From: Closterium sp. NIES-65
Lineage: Eukaryota > Streptophyta > Zygnematophyceae > Desmidiales > Closteriaceae
Direction of reading: 5' to 3'
DNA length: 64,000 nucleotides
NCBI GenBank assembly: GCA_948144175.1
Contig: CANXME010002332.1
Location: 216,287 to 280,286 of the forward strand
Shown here: piece after piece, positions 31,542-44,735 of the stretch
Position numbering within the stretch: the stretch's first letter is position 1
How the letters are laid out: every line of letters begins with the position of its first letter
Notes under the pieces: model-generated
The model's database searches: none
What the model was told of the DNA's origin: nothing
Seen by the model: only the letters and a program-made list of their open reading frames with translations
Made by a program: the position numbers and the translations under genes

Positions 31542-31796
31542 TCCTCACTGCACCACCGCTGCTTCACAACAAACAGTGAACCACATGCAATTGAAAGGCT
31601 CTTCGCAAGAGATTGGTGCAGAGCTTACAGAGTTGAGCATGAGATGGAGCGAAAGGAGAAGAGCAGCATGGAAGGAAAGATGGTGCCAACACGTTGCTAC
31701 CGTTCGGCCAAAGGATTGAAGGCTGGACCAGAGGGTTGGTGGTGGCCCGACCACAGGGTTTCCAAAGGGTTGGTCGATCAGCCGCAGGGAAAGGAT

Positions 31797-32066
31797 AAGC
31801 GTTGACTCACTGGAAGGAGAAGTGTTGATTCACTGGAAGGATAAGCGTTGATTCACTGGAAGGAGAAGCGTTGACTCACTGGAAGGAGAAGCGTTGACTC
31901 ACTGGAAGGATAAGCGTTGATTCACTGGAAGGAGAAGCGTTGACTCACTGGAAGGAGAAGTGTTGACTCACTGGAAGGAGAAGCGTTGACTCACTGGAAG
32001 GAGAAGCGTTGACTCACTGGAAGGAGAAGTGTTGACTCACTGGAAGGAGAAGTGTTGACTGAATGA
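31797..32066. repeat. 23-bp tandem repeat, about 11 copies
   Basis: Unit CGTTGACTCACTGGAAGGAG + AAG with C/T and A/G variants. Its last copies form the left edge of the 2.4-kb duplicated unit. Confidence 0.9.
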
Positions 32067-34312
32067 AAAGTCAAGAAGTTTACTCACAGGAGCCAATTGA
32101 AAAGGTGAGTCTACCAACAGCTGGCAGTTGAAGAGCCACCAACAGCTGCTGCCCCACATTCCCTCCCTCCCCTCCCGCACAAGCCCTCCACACTGGCGCT
32201 CCACAGTTGCAACTGGTGTTGCCAGTGTGCCACTCAGCTTCCTCTGCTCCATCACGAGTGGCCTAAAGGGAATAGGGCAGGGCGGAGAACATGGGGCATA
32301 GTGGAGGGGAACGGAGGCAGGGCGGAGGGAATGAGGCATAGTAGAGGGGAACGCGGGCAGGGCGGAGGGAATGGGTGCAGGGTGGAGGGAATGGGGGCAG
32401 GGCGGAGGGAATGGGGGCAGGGCGGAGGGAATGGGGGCAGGGCGGAGGGAATCGGGGCAAGGCGGAGGGAATGGGGGCAGGACGGAGGGAATGAGGGCAG
32501 GGCGGAGGGAATAGGGGCAGGGCGGAGGGAATGGGGGCAGGGCGGAGGGAATGGGGGCAGGGCGGAGGGAATGGGGGCAGGGCGGAGGGAATGGGGGCAG
32601 GGCGGAGGGAATGGGGGCAGGGCGGAGGGAATGGGGGCAGGGCGGAGGGAATGGGGGCAGGGCGGAGGGAATGGGGGCAGGGGGGAGGGAATGGGGGCAG
32701 GGCGGAGGGAATGGGGGCAGGACGGAGGGAATGGGGGCAGGGTGGAGGGAATGGGGGCAGGGTGGAGGGAATGGGGGCAGGGCGGAGGGAATGGGGGCAG
32801 GGTGGAGGGAATGGGGGCAGGGTGGAGGGAATGGGGGGCGGAGGGAAGGGCAGCAGGCGAGCCAAGAAACAGGCATGAGATATACACAAAATACTTAACA
32901 CAGAATGGAGGAAACCCGGGGGTGGGGGGGGGGGGGGTGGTGGGACGGGGGTGAAGGAGGCATACAACAAAAACTAAAAAGAAGGACGGGAAGTAGGAGT
33001 GTTGAGCAGAATTCGCATGGGAGGGGTGGAGAGCGGTGTTTGCGACCTACTCAGGGGTGTAGAACTGGAAAAAGTGGCATACCTCGATAGGTCACGGCCA
33101 GCCCCATACTCTCCCTGGTAAAACGCGCTGCCTCCCTTCAGTAGAAGGCCCCTCTGCAGTGGAAGGTCCCTCTGCTGTGGAAGGTCCCTCTGCTGTGGAA
33201 GGTCCCTCTGCTGTGTCACAAGCTCTCTGGAAGGCGGGCAAAGCGAGCTCCCTACTGCCCACTGCGTTTGGCTCCCAGTTGCTGCTGCTGCTGCCTCTGC
33301 TGCCACAGGGAGGGGAGGTTGGAGGAACGGGGGGAAACGGAGGCATGCAACAAGAACTGGAGCACGCAAGCAGCATGGGAAGGTGCAGGAGAGCATGGAA
33401 GCAAACGAGCCAAAAGCAGAACGGCATGGCGGGGTTGGGAGGAGCGTGGGAGGCGAAGGGAGTGTGGCGATGGCAGCCCAAGGCAGTTTGGCGGCGAGCG
33501 AGCTTGCAGGGGGGGACTGAGGAGGAGGAGGACGCGGGCATGAGGATGAATGCATTCTATTCTAACCCCCTACAACTCTAATCTACATGCGCTCAGCTGC
33601 CTTGTGCCACGGCCCACCATCGCCACACGCCCTCACACTCCCACACACAATCGTATTCCGCTTTGAGAAAAATTGGAAATGTATTGCGCGTCAACAGAAG
33701 CGAGCCAGGAGAAGCAAACGGAAGTGGATTTTAGAGCACTGAACCAAAGAAGTGAGCCGAGAGAAGCAAACGGTTGAGAATTTCAGACCACTTCACCGGA
33801 GTGGCTGTGGCTGAACGGTGTAAATTCTCCTCCAACCCGACTCTCTCGTCCGTCCACAATTCGCCACCCGCTGATCGGGTGCTCCGTTGCTCACAGGTCG
33901 CTCGTTCGCAATGGGCGAGGCCTATCCCTCGCCATCGCTCCCTCGTTGTTCACTGCTCGGACGGGGAAACGAGGAGGCATGCGAGAAAAACTGGACCAAG
34001 AAAGAAACTCGCAAAGGAAGAAGAAGTGAGAGGAATCGAGAGAAAACAAGTACATGGCAGCACAACGTGGGAGGGGTTGGGAGGAGAGTCGGAAGCGAAG
34101 GGAGTGTGGCGAATGGCAGCCCGTGGCAGTTTGGCAGCGAGCGAGCTAGCAGGGGGGGACTGAGGAGGAGGAGGACGCGGGCATGAGGATGAATGCATTC
34201 TATTCTAACCCCCTACAACTCTAATCTACATGGGCTCAGCCGCCTTGTGCCACGGCCCACCATCGCCACACGCCCTCACACTCCCACCCGCACTCGCACA
34301 ATTTTCGAAAAG
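31983..34312. repeat. Large tandem duplication, unit 1
   Basis: From the end of the 23-bp array through the 20-bp array to ...CAATTTTCGAAAAG. Nearly identical to 34333-36724. Contains two internal related blocks ending GAGGACGCGGGCATGAGGAT (about 33528 and 34170). No recognisable gene. Confidence 0.9.
32320..32845. repeat. 20-bp tandem repeat, about 26 copies (first array)
   Basis: ATGGGGGCAGGGCGGAGGGA with point variants shared, in order, with the array at 34691-35257. The apparent 200-300 residue proteins on either strand are only this repeat. Confidence 0.95.
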
Positions 34313-34332
34313 GTGGATACCTCCTGACCTGC
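34313..34332. other. 20-bp junction filler between duplicated units
   Basis: GTGGATACCTCCTGACCTGC lies exactly between unit 1 (ends CGAAAAG) and unit 2 (starts GTTGACTCACTGG). The same 20 bases occur at 30344-30363. Confidence 0.85.
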
Positions 34333-36724
34333 GTTGACTCACTGGAAGGAGAAGCGTTGACTCACTGGAAGGAGAAGCGTTGACTCACTGGAAGGAGAAG
34401 TGTTGACTCACTGGAAGGAGAAGTGTTGACTGAATGAAAAGTCAAGAAGTTTACTCACAGGAGCCAATTGAAAAGGTGAGTCTACCAACAGCTGGCAGTT
34501 GAAGAGCCACCAACAGCTGCTGCCCCACATTCCCTCCCTCCCCTCCCGCACAAGCCCTCCACACTGGCGCTCCACAGTTGCAACTGGTGTTGCCAGTGTG
34601 CCACTCAGCTTCCTCTGCTCCATCACGAGTGGCCTAAAGGGAATAGGGCAGGGCGGAGAACATGGGGCATAGTGGAGGGGAACGGAGGCAGGGCGGAGGG
34701 AATGAGGCATAGTAGAGGGGAACGCGGGCAGGGCGGAGGGAATGGGTGCAGGGTGGAGGGAATGGGGGCAGGGCGGAGGGAATGGGGGCAGGGCGGAGGG
34801 AATGGGGGCAGGGCGGAGGGAATCGGGGCAAGGCGGAGGGAATGGGGGCAGGACGGAGGGAATGAGGGCAGGGCGGAGGGAATAGGGGCAGGGCGGAGGG
34901 AATGGGGGCAGGGCGGAGGGAATGGGGGCAGGGCGGAGGGAATGGGGGCAGGGCGGAGGGAATGGGGGCAGGGCGGAGGGAATGGGGGCAGGGCGGAGGG
35001 AATGGGGGCGGGGCGGAGGGAATGGGGGCAGGGCGGAGGGAATGGGGGCAGGGCGGAGGGAATGGGGGCAGGGCGGAGGGAATGGGGGCAGGGGGGAGGG
35101 AATGGGGGCAGGGCGGAGGGAATGGGGGCAGGGCGGAGGGAATGGGGGCAGGGTGGAGGGAATGGGGGCAGGGTGGAGGGAATGGGGGCAGGGCGGAGGG
35201 AATGGGGGCAGGGTGGAGGGAATGGGGGCAGGGTGGAGGGAATGGGGGGCGGAGGGAAGGGCAGCAGGCGAGCCAAGAAACAGGCATGAGATATACACAA
35301 AAGACTTAACACAGAATGGAGGAAACCCGGGGGTGGGGGGGGGGGGGGGGTGGTGGGACGGGGGTGAAGGAGGCATACAACAAGAACTAAAAAGAAGGAC
35401 GGGAAGTAGGAGTGTTGAGCAGAATTCGCATGGGAGGGGTGGAGAGCGGTGTTTGCGACCTACTCAGGGGTGTAGAACTGGAAAAAGTGGCATACCTCGA
35501 TAGGTCACGGCCAGCCCCATACTCTCCCTGGTAAACGCGCTGCCTCCCTTCAGTAGAAGACCCCTCTGCAGTGGAAGGTCCCTCTGCTGTGGAAGGTCCC
35601 TCTGCTGTGGAAGGTCCCTCTGCTGTGTCACAAGCTCTCTGGAAGGCGGGCAAAGCGAGCTCCCTACTGCCCACTGCGTTTGGCTCCCAGTTGCTGCTGC
35701 TGCTGCCTCTGCTGCCACAGGGAGGGGAGGTTGGAGGAACGGGGGGAAACGGAGGCATGCAACAAGAACTGGAGCACGCAAGCAGCATGGGAAGGTGCAG
35801 GAGAGCATGGAAGCAAACGAGCCAAAAGCAGAACGGCATGGCGGGGTTGGGAGGAGCGTGGGAGGCGAAGGGAGTGTGGCGATGGCAGCCCAAGGCAGTT
35901 TGGCGGCGAGCGAGCTTGCAGGGGGGGACTGAGGAGGAGGAGGACGCGGGCATGAGGATGAATGCATTCTATTCTAACCCCCTACAACTCTAATCTACAT
36001 GCGCTCAGCTGCCTTGTGCCACGGCCCACCATCGCCACACGCCCTCACACTCCCACACACAATCGTATTCCGCTTTGAGAAAAATTGGAAATGTATTGCG
36101 CGTCAACAGAAGCGAGCCAGGAGAAGCAAACGGAAGTGGATTTTAGAGCACTGAACCAAAGAAGTGAGCCGAGAGAAGCAAACGGTTGAGAATTTCAGAC
36201 CACTTCACCGGAGTGGCTGTGGCTGAACGGTGTAAATTCTCCTCCAACCCGACTCTCTCGTCCGTCCACAATTCGCCACCCGCTGATCGGGTGCTCCGTT
36301 GCTCACAGGTCGCTCGTTCGCAATGGGCGAGGCCTATCCCTCGCCATCGCTCCCTCGTTGTTCACTGCTCGGACGGGGAAACGAGGAGGCATGCGAGAAA
36401 AACTGGACCAAGAAAGAAACTCGCAAAGGAAGAAGAAGTGAGAGGAATCGAGAGAAAACAAGTACATGGCAGCACAACGTGGGAGGGGTTGGGAGGAGAG
36501 TCGGAAGCGAAGGGAGTGTGGCGAATGGCAGCCCGTGGCAGTTTGGCAGCGAGCGAGCTAGCAGGGGGGGACTGAGGAGGAGGAGGACGCGGGCATGAGG
36601 ATGAATGCATTCTATTCTAACCCCCTACAACTCTAATCTACATGGGCTCAGCCGCCTTGTGCCACGGCCCACCATCGCCACACGCCCTCACACTCCCACC
36701 CGCACTCGCACAATTTTCGAAAAG
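34333..36724. repeat. Large tandem duplication, unit 2
   Basis: Offset from unit 1 is 2371 bp at its left part and 2412 bp after the 20-bp array. The difference comes from two extra 20-bp repeats and a longer G-run. Non-repetitive parts look identical or nearly so. Confidence 0.9.
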
Positions 36725-38110
36725 GTTTGGAATTGTATTGTGCGCGAACAAAAGCGAGACAAGAGAAGCGGGAGTGGAGTCGGGAGCACTTCACCGGGAG
36801 TGGCAGTGGCTGAACGCTCTGGCTGAACGGCATTGCCTCTCCTCCGACTCTCTCGTCCGTCGCCCGTCACTGAGGCGCGTCGCTCGCAATTGGGCGTGGT
36901 TGTTGAGGACTGGTGTTGACTGGCGTTGACTGGTGTTGACTGGTGTTGACTGCTGTTAACTGGTGTTGACTGACGCTTACTGCAGCCACCGCTCTGCGGC
37001 TCTGCTACCTGCAATCCATTCGCCTTGAGGCCAGAAGGGGGACAAAGGCACAGGGAGAAGGAGATGCAAAGGAAAGGGATCGGCCTAGGAACTTGAAATG
37101 AGTGGGAGCAGCAAGAACGTCAAGGTGGCAATAGAGCAGAAGCTGTGGACCATGGCGAGGTGGGAGGAGGGAGGAGGGGGGAGGGGGAAGGCGCATGGCT
37201 ACAGTGGCCCATGGAACTACAGCAGCGAACTGAGCCAGCGAGGGGGGACTGGGGTAGAGAGGGACGCGTGCATGGCATGAATGCACTCCCTCTCCCTCTA
37301 ATCTCTCCCACCACTCCCACTGCACTGCACTCTACATGAGCTCTGCTGCCATAGCACCATGAACCACCACCACCATGCGCCAAGAAACAAATGTGCTTTG
37401 AGAATTGCAAAGAGTGAAAGAGACGGATGGGGAGCGATGGGGGACGAGGGGGGGAAGAGGAAACTTAGCTAGGGAGAAGCGTAGGGGTTGAAAGTGACTC
37501 GTCCGAGGGAGGAGCAGCAAGCAGCAGCATCACCATTCCGCACACCGTCGCACGCAGCAACTAGCCATTCCGCACGTCACCGACGCCGCCCAGCAACTCG
37601 CCATTCCGCGCAATGTCGCACACAACTCATATCGTCGCCGTTTCGCACACCGTCGCGTCACCATTCTGCACATCGTCGCGTCGCACCCAGCTCGCTGCAA
37701 TTCCGCCTGCACTCCATTCGACCTGAGGCCAGAAGATGGATGGGGAACAAGGCACGGCGAGAAGGAAATGCAAAGAGATTGGCGTAGCGCAGGAAATTAA
37801 GCTAGAATGATGAAGCGGCAAGCATGACGTGGAAATTTATGAGCATTGGGAAACTTGAAGCAGATGGCAGCACGGCACAGGAGAGGTTGGGAGGAGCGTG
37901 GGAGGCGAAGGGAGTGTGGCGATGGCAGCCCGTGGCAGTTTGGCAGCGAGCGAGCTTGCAAGGGGGGACTGAGGAGGAGGAGGACGCGGGCATGAGGATG
38001 AATGCATTCTATTCTAATCCCCTACAGCTCTTTCTACATGCGCTCAGCTGCCTTGTGCCACGGCCCACCATTGCCACAAGCCCTCACACTCCCACAGAAA
38101 GACAACACAA
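36725..38110. repeat. Diverged copies of the duplicated block
   Basis: About 37860-38075 repeats the GGGAGGCGAAGGGAGTGTGG to CCACGGCCCACCAT block of the units at 33430-33640 and 34060-34270. About 37160-37370 is a more distant copy. A GACTGGTGTTGACTGG tract lies at 36905-36970. No gene recognised. Confidence 0.7.
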
Positions 38111-38374
38111 TTTAGAATGAATCTGAAACGGGAGTGAAGTTCGGAGCACTTAACGAGAAGTAGCTGTGGCCGAACGGCAAAGCTTTTTCATCAACGCTCT
38201 CGTCCGTCGCTGGTCATGGAGGCGTGTCGCTCGGCACTCGTTGCGCGCCGTTTGCCGTGCGTCGTTGCTCGCTGGTCGCCGGTTTCGGTCGGACGTCTCA
38301 CTCGCGACGCCTTCCGTCTCCCGTCGTTCGCTGCTAGTCGTCCATCTCTCGTCTTCCGTCGCTTGCCATCCGTT

Positions 38375-38500
38375 CGCTGCTCGTCGTACGTCTGTCGTCG
38401 TTCACTTTTCGTCGTACATCTGTCGTCGTTCGCTGCTCGTCGTACGTCTGTCGTCGTTCGCTGCTCGTCGTACGTCTGTCGTCGTTCGCTGCTCGCCGTC
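38375..38500. repeat. 28-bp tandem repeat, about 4 copies
   Basis: CTGCTCGTCGTACGTCTGTC + GTCGTTCG repeated with small variations. Confidence 0.8.
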
Positions 38501-40576
38501 GGTCACTCGTCGACCGTCTCGCGTCAAGGCTCATCTTCCGTTTTGCTGTCCGATTGAACGACGCTGACACTTGATAGCTGAAAGCTCGATCTCGCGTCGA
38601 CCAGACGAGATTCAGCAAGATGCGGCGCTGCGATTCAGCAAGATGCGACGTTGCGATTCACCAAGATGCGACAACTCTAGTCATTCGGCGATGCTAGGAA
38701 ATTAATCACCACCACACTCCTTTGATGCTCCGTCCGTTCCGCACTCCCAGCCAGGGCGCGACGTCTCCCGTAAGCAGGACGCGATTCAATAAAATGCGGA
38801 ATTTCTCGGCTTGAGCAGACGTGATTGATATCGTGAAGGCGAGCATTACCAGACCAAGCATCCTGGAAAAACTGCTACAACAGCTCTGGCATACATTTGA
38901 AAGGAGGGGTTCAAAATCCTTGGGAACTTGAAAAGTTGCCCCAAAACTGTGAGTCACACTGTAAAACCCTCAACCTTACTGACAAATGTACACTGGAGCT
39001 TTAACAAAGGTTCGACTTCCTCCTTTTTCCAATATAACCAGTAGAGCCAATCGCTACCACGCTCCTACTGCTCCAGTCCGTTTTCACTCCAAGTTGCTAA
39101 GGCTAGATCGTTGAGACAGGTGGAAACTACTAGCGTCGCTTTTTCGAGGTAACAGCTGTCGCGGACGTCTAACTGCTTTCGTCAACGCAGTCGCCTCACC
39201 TCAGAGTACGAAACGAGAGAATCTACTTCCGAGCGATCAAGGAGATATGCACCGATTGATAAGTCCGAAGGTTCTTCCGACTCGGAATAAAGATCTATAA
39301 TGAAGAATGATACGATTGAGGTCGGTGCTTCCCGTCGAACGACCCGCTGTTCAAGCCCTAGACGGCGATATTAAGAATTTAACAAGGTGATAAGGCTAAT
39401 AGGATGTCACCCGCCCAAAAACTCAAAGAATGCGACGACGCCATGGAAACGAGTGTGAGATGAATTTTCGAGGTTCAGGGAAAGAACTGGAATGGGCTGG
39501 TGGCGATAGTGGCAATTCCTAGGGACGGAGCAAGAAGGGAGCAATTGCTGGCTGGTGGGTGAATGTGCGAATCTCAGCGGGGTGGTGGCTGGTGGGTGAT
39601 TGTGTGAATCTCAGCGGGGTGGAGCAATTGCTTTCTGCTGCTTAGCCAAACACGGCGGACCTTATGGTTGTCAGTTCGCATGGCTGGAAGTTGGCGAGAG
39701 GATTCTGCTTCGCCAGGGGAAGATCAGGTCCTGCCGAGCACGACACTTGTTTCGTGAGCAGAGTTACCGAAAATCGCCGAGTTTGAGCAAAGCAGGTTTT
39801 GGCGTCTTTGCGCGGGAGCCGCCTCATTGATTGGTGGCACCTGACAGCCGTGCCAGTGATGGCGGGAAATTTGTTCAGGTATTGTACACCTCACGATCAA
39901 CTCAAATCGAACGGTTCTAAGGTGTTTTCCGAGTTCTCAATTTCCATTGAGCTTTTTAGTCGAGTGCATAATTTTTTGCACTCTTGCTTCTGTAGAGGTT
40001 CCACGTTTATGGAATCGTGATTCTGGACGAATGCCTTTTTATCGAATGCAGCCCGTGTTGCACGCTTGGGGTTTGGTGCCTCTGTACTGTATTGATGGAT
40101 TCTCCTCCACAAGTTGGTGCCAATGGGTTGGATGGAAGCATCCTAAAAAAGTTCAGCCCATCGGGCAGACCGTTGTTGACTTTACTGGGAGCGAGCGATC
40201 GGTAATGCCGCCAGTCTGGGCTGTCAGCTCCGTTGGGAAGCATGTTGGAAAAGTTCACAAGCTGACCTGATCCAAGATACAGCGCTTGCCGCCGCCGTCC
40301 AAGCCCAACCCGTGTGAGAGATTTCCCCCAACCCAACAACCCATACGTGAGGAAGAGAAGCCAACACAGCCCAGCACCGATCAAACAAGACTGGCAATCA
40401 CAATGTCTAAACAAGACACTTCGACCCGAGTAATCTTGGTTGAAGGAGCTGGAACTCGTTGGTAATGGAGTGGGATCATTTCGTTCTCTTGACACCTCTT
40501 CAAACACACGACTACTTAGCTGCCGTGCGGCCTGTTCATAGTCGTAGGTAAAGCTCTCGAATTCGCTTTGAGTTGC
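38501..40576. other. Gene-poor spacer before histidine kinases
   Basis: Less repetitive than the preceding 9 kb. No conserved coding segment seen; presumably includes the promoter and 5' UTR of the first kinase. TCTCAGCGGGGTGG is duplicated at about 39574 and 39610. Confidence 0.4.
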
Positions 40577-43500
40577 ATGAAGCGGACGAAGATGCTTGTG
40601 AGGGCAATCCAAGATTCTCCGTTGCTGCTTGGGATGGAACGCCTCGTTCCAGCATTAGTTCTGTCATCAGACGGCAAAATTCTAGGTTGCACTCCTGCTT
40701 TTTGCAAGATAGTAGGCTTGGCGGAGGAGGAAACTGTAGGCAACAATTTCTTGAACTTCGTACATGGAGATGAGAGGGATTGCGTCCAGGTAAAGCATCC
40801 TTAGCGATATCAGTTTCGTTCGCTGAAATAGCTTTTCTAATTAGGTTGTTTAATGACGCAGAGTGCACTTGGGGTGGGGCAAGAGAGAACATGTATTGAC
40901 CTGCGAATTTCTCGCCACTTGGCCGACTTCGCATGGTTCGAAGCGAAGCTGACAAGATGCGGACGTAACGGCGAGCCGTCACAGTTCGTTTGTGTATTTC
41001 ACGACATATCGCGATGGAGAAGAGTCGAGGTCAGGAAATCGTTTTGTACGAGCCTGTTATGACTCTTCTCTGCGCACTTACCATAGCCCTGTTTCTACGC
41101 AGGATATTGCTCAGAATGCTCTCAAAGAGTGTTTCGCTCTTGCTAGTTCACGGTCGAATGCATATCAGGAAAAAGCGTCTGCAGCAAGTGACAAGGGTCT
41201 TCGGGAGCCAGTGTCCCAACTGAAACTAGCCCTTGAGGCTGGGTTGGAAAGCGAGAAATTTAGACGGATATTTGAGATGTCCATGGTGAGTTCTTGCTTA
41301 ATTGGTCATGGGTTCACTTTTCTGGACGTCAGAGCATAAGCGTAGCGTGGCCGTCACTTGCCTGAGCAGGACCCGATATTCTTGATAGGAGAAGACACAA
41401 CGGTACATCAGTGTAACGAGGCTGCTCTTCGCATTTTGAAGCTCAACGACATGTCCGAGATTGTACAGAAGCTCACGGTGCCGATGGTGTCTCCAGAATT
41501 TCAGCCAGATGGCTCGAGGACACTAGAAAAGCTCCAGGAGTTTTGCCAGCCTTTGTTCGCTGGAGAAACGGTCACGGGAGAATGGTGGCACTACAATGCA
41601 GAGGGGACGCTCTTTCCAGTTCTTGTGAAAGTTCAGGTACATGCTTGTTTGTGCATCATGGTCGCTTGGCTTGGTCTATTTTCTCCAGGCCTAACCAAAT
41701 GTGTTCGTTTTATTGCTACAGAATGTCGTTTCTAATGGGAAAAACTATATGGTCTGCGTATGGCATGACCTGACTGAAATCAAGAGACGTGAGGCTGAGT
41801 TAGAGAAAGCGAAGGAGGCTGCAGAGGCTGCTAGCCAAGCCAAGAGCCAGTTTCTGGCTAACATTAGCCACGAAATCAGGACACCCATGAATGGTTGGTG
41901 ATTGTTTCTTGAATCCGCCTGGAATGCCTTCTTTTTAGGAATTCAACATTCTTACATCATTTATAATGCTTCATGTTGAGTATGCTGCCAGGCGTGATTG
42001 GCGTTACTGAACTGCTCCTAAGGACCGAATTGACAGAGGAGCAACGATCATACCTGGAGGTGGTTCGCTCATCAGGAGAGACTCTTCTAAATATCATCTC
42101 TGATGTGCTTGATATCAGCAAGATCGAGGCTCGTTCCATAGCGTTGGAATCCATACCCTGCAGCCTCAGAGAAGCCATTGATGAATCACTGTCCTCAGTT
42201 CGGGTGTTAGCACTGCAGAAGGACCTAGAGGTATGCCACACTTCCGCACTCCTTGTTGTCCAGTATATTTTTTCTCAACCACGATTATTCCTCCAACTGT
42301 TTCTTTCTTCTGCAATGTCAACAGCTCAACGCTTTTGTCGAGGATGCCCTTCCTTCGGAGGTCATTGGAGACCCTACCAGGATTCGCCAAATTTTGCTCA
42401 ACCTGCTTTCCAATGCAATCAAATTCACCGAGAGGTATTAAGATTGGGAGACGTTGCTTCAGTGTGTGTGTGTGTGTGTGTGTGTGTTTTTGTTTTCTTT
42501 TGTTTTGTTTTTCTTTCTTTGTGGCAATATTGACTTCCATTTGTCAACAGTGGCAGAATCGAACTACGAGCCTTTATCAAGGACCCCAAGGATTCGCTGA
42601 CAGTCCATCCCCGTCTGTCACCATGCACTTCATCCTGTCAGTAAGGAACTTTGAATCTACAAGGAAGGATTTAGTGGTGAATTTGTCCTAATTGTTTCTT
42701 CTTGTGACAATGACAGGGGCGGAGGGTAAGGAGCCTGGAAAGCGGATCAGGTTACTGGGTGATGCTAAGGATTCTACGCAGAGAAGTGACCCCACGATCT
42801 CTCTCATTCAATTTGAGGTGTCTGACACTGGAATTGGAATATCTGAGGACATGATTCCGACGCTTTTTCAACCGTTCACACAGGTATGTGCACAATAATG
42901 TGGCTGGATTTTGGCAGTTTGAAGTGTTCTATTAAAACAATTGTTGTTAATACATATCGAATTGTTTTTACAGGCAGATGAGTCAACCTCAAGGAAGTAC
43001 GGAGGCACAGGGCTGGGCCTAGCTATCTGCCAGTCCCTTGTGACCCTCATGGGCGGTAAAATATCAATCTCGTCCACACTTGGTCAAGGCTCAACGTTCT
43101 CCTTCACACTGCCATTTCGAGTACCAGAGACAGCTTCAGGCCCACCACCAGAGATTTCTCCTCGGATGCTCACCTCAGGAAGGAACAATTTTGTTCCTGG
43201 ACTTGCAGAAGCATCAGTGCACCTTCCTCCCCTGCATGTCTCAATACCCCATTCAACCTCCCTGGAGTCCCCGTCTCCTTTGGTAGAGCTGCGCTCGTTT
43301 GCAGGGCTGAGGTGTCTGGTGGTGGAGGACAATCCGGTGAACCGAATGGTGGTGGTGAGGCTGCTGGGCAGCCTGCAGGTCACCTGTGACGTGGCAGAGG
43401 ATGGGGTCAAGGCGGTGGAAGCATGCCAAGCCAAGGAGTATGACGTCATCTTCATGGTGAGTCTGTCAGCTGGTCTAAATCTGGAGAGCTGGAGGTTAAA

Positions 43501-43985
43501 GAGGTGGGGGAGATGGGGGCGAGGGGAAGGGGAAGGGGGGGAATGGGGGCAATGATGGCTTGATTTGTCATGGATTAGTCATGCAAAGAGGCTGGCGTAT
43601 TTGCTTTCATTGTTCTCTTGTTACCTATGTTTGAAATATTTTGCAGGATGTTCACATGCCAAAGATGGATGGGTTTGAGGCTACGCAACAAATCCGCCAG
43701 CTTAAGCATGATCCAGTGAACAGAATTTGCCCAGAGTGCTGGAAGGGAAGTGATTTTCAAATGACCTGTTTTTTCAAGCCTTACCATTCCCTGAGCCGGC
43801 CCGTGATCGTAGCATTGACAGCAAGTGCCCTCCAGCATGATCGTGACCAATGTGGCCAGGCTGGAATGGATGCCTTCTTGACCAAGCCAGTGAGGTTACA
43901 GCATCTTTTGAGTGTGCTTGAACCTTGTAGTTTGTTGCAAGGTGGTTGTGAGGATCATGCTGCTGAGCAGGATGACTTGGAGTGA
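40577..43985 (+). CDS. PAS-domain hybrid histidine kinase 1
   Basis: Exons: 40577-40789, 40862-41029, 41103-41285, 41370-41636, 41722-41893, 41992-42230, 42325-42434, about 42551-42646, about 42716-42893, 42974-43456, 43647-43985. Two N-terminal PAS-like units ([35 protein letters not shown]) and a third ([20 protein letters not shown]) precede the dimerisation helix with H-box [10 protein letters not shown] (phospho-His). N-box [12 protein letters not shown]1 SDTGIGI and G2 GGTGLGLAI bind ATP. The receiver has VVEDNPVN, phospho-acceptor Asp in [14 protein letters not shown] and FLTKPV. There is no transmembrane segment, so it is probably a soluble sensor passing phosphate His to Asp. The junction between 42434 and 42716 was not resolved in frame. 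Confidence 0.85.
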
Positions 43986-44735
43986 GTTTTTTTATACCAG
44001 TACTTGCAATGTGTATATTCTAGTTTTATAGACCTCAGAACTTCATTTCGCTGTTCGGAGCGCGAACTCTATGGCATGTACTCTCGCGAACCAACAAACC
44101 TCAACTAACTCGGGGCCAGTTTGGATTGCCCATCGGAACGAGGGGAGGGGAAGCATCAGAGAAATCTAGGGTTCACAACAAAGACGTGCACCACCTGAAG
44201 TTGGCCTGATTGGCACAACTTGGCCTGGTTGGCATAACCACCGCAGAATGCCGCACTGAGCCACGTGTGCAGCGATCAGCGGCGCAGATTTATCTGCTCC
44301 AACCTCCCTTACCTCCATTGTCAACCTCGAGCTCCTCTCCACAGTAATTGATGGCTGGTGCTTGTCGTTCTTGAGCAGAGCGTCGCTGTATCAGATTCAG
44401 CAGTGATAAGGCAGAGAAGAGCAACCCCTTACAGCATGGAATCCCCAGGCAGCATCAAATCAAGAGGAAGTCGTATCTCCCTCCATGAATGACCTTCGAG
44501 CAAGGATCGAGCAATTCCCAGGCAACAGAACAAGCCTCCTCTGGAGGAAAGTATTCCACATTGTTTATGACCCGAAGTGCGAATCGTACACCAAGGTTTG
44601 GGAGGCAGGTTGACCCCTTTTCTGTGATTTGATGCTGGACACTTCTCAACCGGCGGGCCATCCTTGACTGCTTGGCGAATTAACAGTTCCTTTGCTCGTT
44701 TCTTGACTGGTTCCTCCATAACCAGGAAGGATAAA
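43986..44735. other. Spacer between tandem histidine kinases
   Basis: TGGCACAACTTGGCCTGGTTGGC-type short repeats near 44205-44235; otherwise nothing recognised. Confidence 0.4.

Noticed and set aside
31166..31805. HHYTRPTTTPGPP repeat proteins in three frames
   Set aside because: A 17-bp repeat lacking stops gives the same peptide in all frames; no codon-level conservation.
32037..35503. Long proline- or glycine-rich ORFs on both strands
   Set aside because: They are translations of a 20-bp tandem repeat, open in several frames at once, with no start context or conserved domain.
40007..40612. 201-residue minus-strand ORF upstream of kinase 1
   Set aside because: No recognisable family, and it overlaps the first PAS-containing exon of the kinase on the other strand.
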